Source of the DNA: Virgibacillus litoralis
GTDB lineage: Bacteria; Bacillota; Bacilli; Bacillales; Amphibacillaceae
Direction of reading: 5' to 3'
NCBI RefSeq assembly: GCF_017873675.1
Contig: NZ_JAGGKK010000012.1
Coordinates: 1 to 64,000, forward strand
DNA length: 64,000 bases
Position numbers and translations under genes: made by a program. The notes under the pieces were generated by a model. That model made no database searches. It saw only the letters and a program-made list of their open reading frames with translations, and had not been told where the DNA came from. Below, piece after piece: positions 60,389 through 64,000 of this stretch (its first letter is position 1; the number at the start of each line of letters is the position of its first letter).

Positions 60389-60416
60389 TACCCCTCTAGC
60401 CAAAGGCAGAGGGGGT
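60389..60416 (+). terminator. Terminator after the GNAT-deoxyribosyltransferase pair
   Basis: ACCCCTCT and AGAGGGGGT form a stem around AGCCAAAGGC, followed by TCGTC; the T-run is weak. Confidence 0.55.
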
Positions 60417-60457
60417 TCGTCATTTCCCGGGAAATATCGACAAAATGTTATGTTAAT

Positions 60458-60754
60458 TTATTTATCTGCCTCATCATAGAGTTTGTCAAAGTGATTAACC
60501 ATCTCAAAATCCAAATCCGTTAATCCCTTCATTTGCCACGATGAAATTTTGACTGTTACAACTTTATAATCAATCGAAATAAAAGGGTGATGCAGTTTTT
60601 CTTCTGCGTATTCAGCTATTTGATCAACAAACCGTACTCCATTTAAAAAGTCTTTAAAGCGATATTTGCGTTCAATCCACTTCTCATCAAGACGTTTCCA
60701 ATTAGGCAAGTTCTCCAGTTCCTTATTGATTTGCTTTTCACTTAACCGTTCCAT
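60458..60754 (-). CDS. Pterin-4a-carbinolamine dehydratase
   Basis: A 98-aa PCD/DCoH-fold protein. Seen: NLPNWKRLDEKWIERKYRFKDF start, EEKLHHPFISIDYKVVTVKI with the HHP pair (about 55), then GLTDLDFEMV. The third His of the classical enzyme is a Trp here (SSWQMKGLT), as in many bacterial relatives. It would recycle tetrahydropterin; no aromatic hydroxylase is nearby. AAGGAGGAGAA before the ATG. Confidence 0.88.
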   Translation of the reverse strand: MERLSEKQINKELENLPNWKRLDEKWIERKYRFKDFLNGVRFVDQIAEYAEEKLHHPFISIDYKVVTVKISSWQMKGLTDLDFEMVNHFDKLYDEADK

Positions 60755-61270
60755 TCCTTCTCCTCCTTATAAATACTCTGTAGTTTCCTTCAGTTTAACA
60801 AATATTTATCCAAATCACCTAAAATCAACAACTTATACACAGGCTATCCACAGGATTTTGGGGATAACTTAGATAACTTGGCTTATCGCATGCCCATCAC
60901 TTGCTTTCAAAATAAGTCAGATCAAATTTTTCCTGGATCATAAGCATAAAGTGGTATGTCCAAAATAAAATGATTTTCAGAAGTTTTACAAATTTAAGTA
61001 GTTGTTTGATAGTGTAAGCATTTTTTTAGACGAATTTACTGTTAGGGGTATATAATGCGAAATAATCTCATTACAAGGTTACTATGAATCATCTTAATTT
61101 CATTAGTGCATAATAAGCAATGTTTATGAAAGAGGTTATTTATTACTTCAAACTTATTCCAGTCAATATTAAAATTTAAACCAGAAAAAGTAATAAGTCC
61201 TGATGTAAAAATTAATGGTTTTGAGACCTTAGGGATAAACGATAGTTCGACAGCTTAGGAGGAATACAAA
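60755..61270. other. Intergenic region with two DnaA-box-like 9-mers
   Basis: TTATACACA (60833-60841) and CTATCCACA (60844-60852) each match 8 of 9 positions of the DnaA box TTATCCACA, 2 nt apart. GGGATAACT follows on the other strand. No gene or RNA was recognised in the rest. Confidence 0.4.
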
Positions 61271-61945
61271 ATGGCAAAAGTGTTAGCAGTATTATCAAGT
61301 GGATATAAAGATGAAGAAAATAATTACCATACAGGTTGGTGGGGCGAAGAATTATTTGCACCGATGGAAATTCTGGAAAAGTCCGGTCATCTAGTTGATT
61401 TAGCTTCACCTCTTGGAGGAAAACCTGAGATTGATCAAATAAGTATTAGTGAGGAATATGACCCCGAAGGAACGTATAAGGAACTGTATGAATCAGGGAA
61501 AGCAGATGAAACGCAAAAGCTTTCAGAGGTAAACCCAACAGATTATGATGTAGTTTTAGTTATTGGCGGTCATGGTGCGATGTATGACCTTGCAAAAAAT
61601 GAGGATTTACATCGTATTATCAATACGATTTATGATAATGAAGGAATAGTCGCTGCGGAATGTCATGGACCAGCCCCACTGATTTGGACAACACGCCCTG
61701 ATGGAGAAAGTATTATTGCAGGTAAGAAAGTAACGGGTTACCCGGATGAAATCGAACCTGAAGGGTTATTGTATATTCTTCCATTCAGCCTTGAACAAGA
61801 AATGGCAGAAATCGCAAACTATGATAAAGGTGATCTTAACCAAAAAGCTCATGCTGTATGGGCAGACAATCAAATTGTAACAAGCCGGGACCCATTCTCT
61901 TCTGAACTCATGGGAGAAGAATTAGTTAAAGCACTTGAAAAGTGA
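61271..61945 (+). CDS. DJ-1/PfpI family protein (Hsp31-like)
   Basis: A 224-aa class I glutamine-amidotransferase-like protein. The nucleophile elbow is AAECHGPAPLIW (Cys about 135), preceded by DVVLVIGGHGAMYDLAKNED (about 95). Start text MAKVLAVLSSGYKDEENNYH, TGWWGEELFAPMEIL is typical of Hsp31-type chaperone/glyoxalase proteins (Glu and His likely complete the site). It may detoxify methylglyoxal or act as a stress protein. Strong TTAGGAGGAAT before the ATG. Terminator at 62059. Confidence 0.9.
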   Translation: MAKVLAVLSSGYKDEENNYHTGWWGEELFAPMEILEKSGHLVDLASPLGGKPEIDQISISEEYDPEGTYKELYESGKADETQKLSEVNPTDYDVVLVIGGHGAMYDLAKNEDLHRIINTIYDNEGIVAAECHGPAPLIWTTRPDGESIIAGKKVTGYPDEIEPEGLLYILPFSLEQEMAEIANYDKGDLNQKAHAVWADNQIVTSRDPFSSELMGEELVKALEK

Positions 61946-62058
61946 AAATAGAAATAAAAAGGTGAAATTATAAATCTTAACAAAGTATCCCACCCCACTT
62001 ATTTTTTTAGATTGATTAAGTTTTCTGCTTAGCTAAACGGGCAGTTTGTAAGAGATAC

Positions 62059-62108
62059 AAAGGATCATCCATATTAGTCAGGACTAATATGGATGATCCT
62101 TTATTTTA
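62059..62108 (+). terminator. Strong terminator after the PfpI gene
   Basis: A 20-bp perfect stem (AAAGGATCATCCATATTAGT with its complement, 62059-62078 and 62083-62102) with the loop CAGG, followed by ATTTTATG. The motif AGCTAAACGGGCAGTT lies just before it (62032). Confidence 0.85.
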
Positions 62109-62203
62109 TGAAAAATAATTTAGACGACGCATTTAAAAATGATATTTGAATACGCGAGATATCTCTAGCAATCACAAATTTGTTACTAAAGCCGGAGATC
62201 CAG

Positions 62204-62473
62204 ATGGAGTTGTCTCGATTAAATACTACTGAAGCTTGCGAACTGGTAAAACCCCATCTGGAAGAACAACAATGGCTTTTCGCCTTTATCCCTGAGCATC
62301 TCGATACATCTTCCTACTATCTGTATAGTACTCTTTTTCCAAAGGGAGGATTTGTGAGAATGAACTTATTTATCGCATCTGCACCTTATGCAGATGAGCA
62401 AATATTCCATTACGCTTCAATAATTCATCGTGACTTCCTTCTTCCTCAATACCATCCTTGGTTACAACCATAA
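62204..62473 (+). CDS. Small hypothetical protein, uncertain
   Basis: An 89-codon frame starting MELSRLNTTEACELVKPHLE. The codons up to about 62340 look protein-like (HLDTSSYYLYSTLFPKGG), and GGAG lies 6 nt before the ATG. Its last 100 bp overlap the opposite ABC transporter gene, where the frame is probably accidental. It may be a small real gene or a relic. I do not recognise it. Confidence 0.3.
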   Translation: MELSRLNTTEACELVKPHLEEQQWLFAFIPEHLDTSSYYLYSTLFPKGGFVRMNLFIASAPYADEQIFHYASIIHRDFLLPQYHPWLQP

Positions 62474-64000
62474 TCCTATCAGCATTCTTAATTGTCGCTA
62501 ATCGGTGGGCAATGATCAATGTAGTCCTGTCTTTCGTAAGTTCTGTTAGTGCTTTTTGAATAATCGTTTCAGTTTCTGTATCCAGGGCTGATGTCGCTTC
62601 ATCTAAAATTAGAATCGGTGGGTTCTTTAAGAACATGCGTGCAATCGCAATACGCTGCTTCTGACCTCCTGATAATTTCAAGCCGCGTTCACCAACTTGC
62701 GTCTCATAGCCATCCGGAAGTTCTTGTATGAATTCCTCCATATGTGCTTGTTTTGCAGCATATTCAATTTCCTCGTTTGTTGCATCAAGCTTTCCATAGG
62801 CAATATTATCTCTTAATGTACCGGTAAATAAAAATACATCCTGCTGCACAACACCTATTTGATGTCGTAACGATTCTTTCGTCATATCCCTAAGATCCAG
62901 TCCATCAATCTTAATGCTCCCATCATCAACATCATAAAACCTTGGAATAAGTGAACAAATCGTTGTTTTACCAGCTCCTGATGGTCCGACAAACGCAACT
63001 GTTTCACCTGATTGAATGTTTAGACTGAGAGACTTGAGAACAGGTGCTTGTGTTTTTTCATAACCAAACGTAACGTCCTCAAATGCGATATTTCCTTTTA
63101 ATGCATCGACTGGCTTTGCACTGTCATGGTCAACGACATCTGGTTCTATGTCCAATAAATCTGTAAAACGTTTAAACCCTGCCATTCCTTTCGGGTATAA
63201 CTCGAGCAAGGCGCTAATCTTCTCTATCGGTTTGAATAACACATTAACAAGAAGTACAAAACCAACTAGTTCTCCCGTTGTAATTTCATTGTTAAAGCTA
63301 AGCCATGCACCAACTACTAACACGATTATAACGATCAGGCGCATCATCATGTATATGTTCGAATGGACAAATGCCATTACTTTGTAAGCTCCAACTTTTG
63401 CTTTACGAAAACTGTAGTTGTCCTTTGTAAAACGTTCCATCTCAAATTTTTCATTGGTAAATGATTGTACAACCCTGACACCTGAAACAGCATCTTCAAC
63501 CCGTGCGTTCACTTCTGCAATATCATGGTACATTGCACGCCAGGCCTTATTCATTTTAATGTTACTATAAGCAATCAGGAAGATTAAAAAAGGTACGGCA
63601 ATTAAAATAATCCATGCCAGCTGTGCATTCTGATAAAACATATACCAAAATGCGCCGACGAACGTCATAATCGCAATGAAAAAGTCCTCTGGTCCATGGT
63701 GTGCCAGCTCTCCAATATCAAATAAATCGTTGGTGATTCGACTCATTATATGTCCTGTTTTTGTGTTATCAAAAAAACGAAATGACTGACGTTGAACATG
63801 GTGGAACAAGTCCTGACGCATATCCGTTTCAATATTGACACCAAGTTTATGACCAAGGTATGTTACAACATATTGCAAAAATGTACTGAGTAAATAAATG
63901 AGTAATAATCCAATACTGACCATGATAATTAAATTCCAGTTATCTTTTGGTAATAGTCTATCAATAAATTCCTGAACAGCTATCGGAAAAGCGAGCTCCA
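62370..64000 (-). CDS. ABC exporter, ATPase-permease fusion (partial)
   Basis: At least 543 aa; the 5' end lies beyond the right edge (an upstream ELAFPIAVQEFIDRLLP segment reads through to 64000). Membrane domain with helices from about 62900 upward, then a complete ABC domain: Walker A GPSGAGKTT, signature LSGGQKQRIAIARMF, Walker B PILILDEATSALD and H-loop IIAHRL. A homodimeric multidrug/lipid exporter of the MsbA/LmrA/YwjA type. Convergent with the small frame at 62204. The family is firm; the substrate is unknown. Confidence 0.9.
   Translation of the reverse strand, partial: ELAFPIAVQEFIDRLLPKDNWNLIIMVSIGLLLIYLLSTFLQYVVTYLGHKLGVNIETDMRQDLFHHVQRQSFRFFDNTKTGHIMSRITNDLFDIGELAHHGPEDFFIAIMTFVGAFWYMFYQNAQLAWIILIAVPFLIFLIAYSNIKMNKAWRAMYHDIAEVNARVEDAVSGVRVVQSFTNEKFEMERFTKDNYSFRKAKVGAYKVMAFVHSNIYMMMRLIVIIVLVVGAWLSFNNEITTGELVGFVLLVNVLFKPIEKISALLELYPKGMAGFKRFTDLLDIEPDVVDHDSAKPVDALKGNIAFEDVTFGYEKTQAPVLKSLSLNIQSGETVAFVGPSGAGKTTICSLIPRFYDVDDGSIKIDGLDLRDMTKESLRHQIGVVQQDVFLFTGTLRDNIAYGKLDATNEEIEYAAKQAHMEEFIQELPDGYETQVGERGLKLSGGQKQRIAIARMFLKNPPILILDEATSALDTETETIIQKALTELTKDRTTLIIAHRLATIKNADRIMVVTKDGIEEEGSHDELLKRNGIFAHLHKVQMR

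Noticed and set aside
60833-60852. Two DnaA-box-like 9-mers as a possible replication origin
   Set aside because: Only two near-matches, and no dnaA/dnaN, plasmid Rep or AT-rich unwinding region is nearby; chance is likely.
62204-62473. Could the small plus-strand frame be a firm gene?
   Set aside because: It overlaps the antisense ABC gene in its last third and has no recognised family, so it is listed with low confidence only.

Overview
The window is AT-rich chromosomal DNA from an endospore-forming member of the Bacillaceae. The style resembles the halophilic/alkaliphilic Virgibacillus-Oceanobacillus-Lentibacillus group, but that is an impression, not a test. Evidence: strong GGAGG ribosome binding sites, many TTG/GTG starts, sporulation genes (prkA, yhbH, spoVR, LysM spore-type proteins), Bacillus-type LexA, cre and sigma-E-like sites, and families such as YpjP, DUF3231, DUF4181 and Lin0512. 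No rRNA, tRNA, CRISPR array or replication/partition gene was seen.

Layout. 1-6.4 kb: the start of a lipoprotein gene running off the left edge, a palindromic dispersed repeat, a YcxB-like membrane protein, an AbrB/Doc toxin-antitoxin pair, a LysM-Gmad2 protein, an SOS-box small WYL-like gene, a frameshifted beta-lactamase-family gene and two Nudix hydrolases. 6.4-17.1 kb: an accretion locus at the 3' end of spoVR. The intact gene (15651-17057) is followed, in its direction of transcription, by three truncated 3'-end copies that keep the terminator. Unrelated cargo lies between them: MORN protein and two unknown proteins; two DUF3231 genes, a membrane protein and a GNAT remnant; PadR-ChrA. 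17-23 kb: LysM/TolB-propeller protein, yhbH and prkA, so the conserved prkA-yhbH-spoVR sporulation group is complete. 23-26 kb: acetolactate-synthase-like enzyme plus aldehyde dehydrogenase, then a 20-bp tandem repeat.

26-38 kb: fatty acid catabolism on the minus strand. One block holds acyl-CoA ligase, 3-hydroxyacyl-CoA dehydrogenase, enoyl-CoA hydratase and acyl-CoA dehydrogenase. The other holds an ACAD10/11-type dehydrogenase, SDR, TetR regulator, thioesterase, APH-type kinase, ComB-like phosphatase and MDR oxidoreductase. A TetR-type palindrome precedes a gene in each block, and a cre site precedes the ligase. The kinase + dehydrogenase + SDR set resembles the levulinate/4-hydroxyacid (Lva, ACAD10/11) route. 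38-47 kb: housekeeping and small conserved genes (TraB, YpjP, CBS protein, HEAT protein, NADP-type glutamate dehydrogenase, DinB, Lin0512, PBP4-type DacB). 47-54 kb: a LacI-controlled sugar ABC importer with Gfo/Idh/MocA dehydrogenase and a divergent TIM-barrel isomerase.

54-59 kb: a small CxxC protein, a group II intron whose reverse transcriptase core is deleted, an EamA transporter, a nucleotidyltransferase-fold protein and more dispersed repeats. 59-64 kb: GNAT plus deoxyribosyltransferase-like pair, pterin dehydratase, DJ-1/PfpI protein and a multidrug-type ABC exporter cut by the right edge.

Most promising for follow-up: the spoVR 3'-end cassette array with its shared junction, and the predicted 4-hydroxyacyl-CoA operon.
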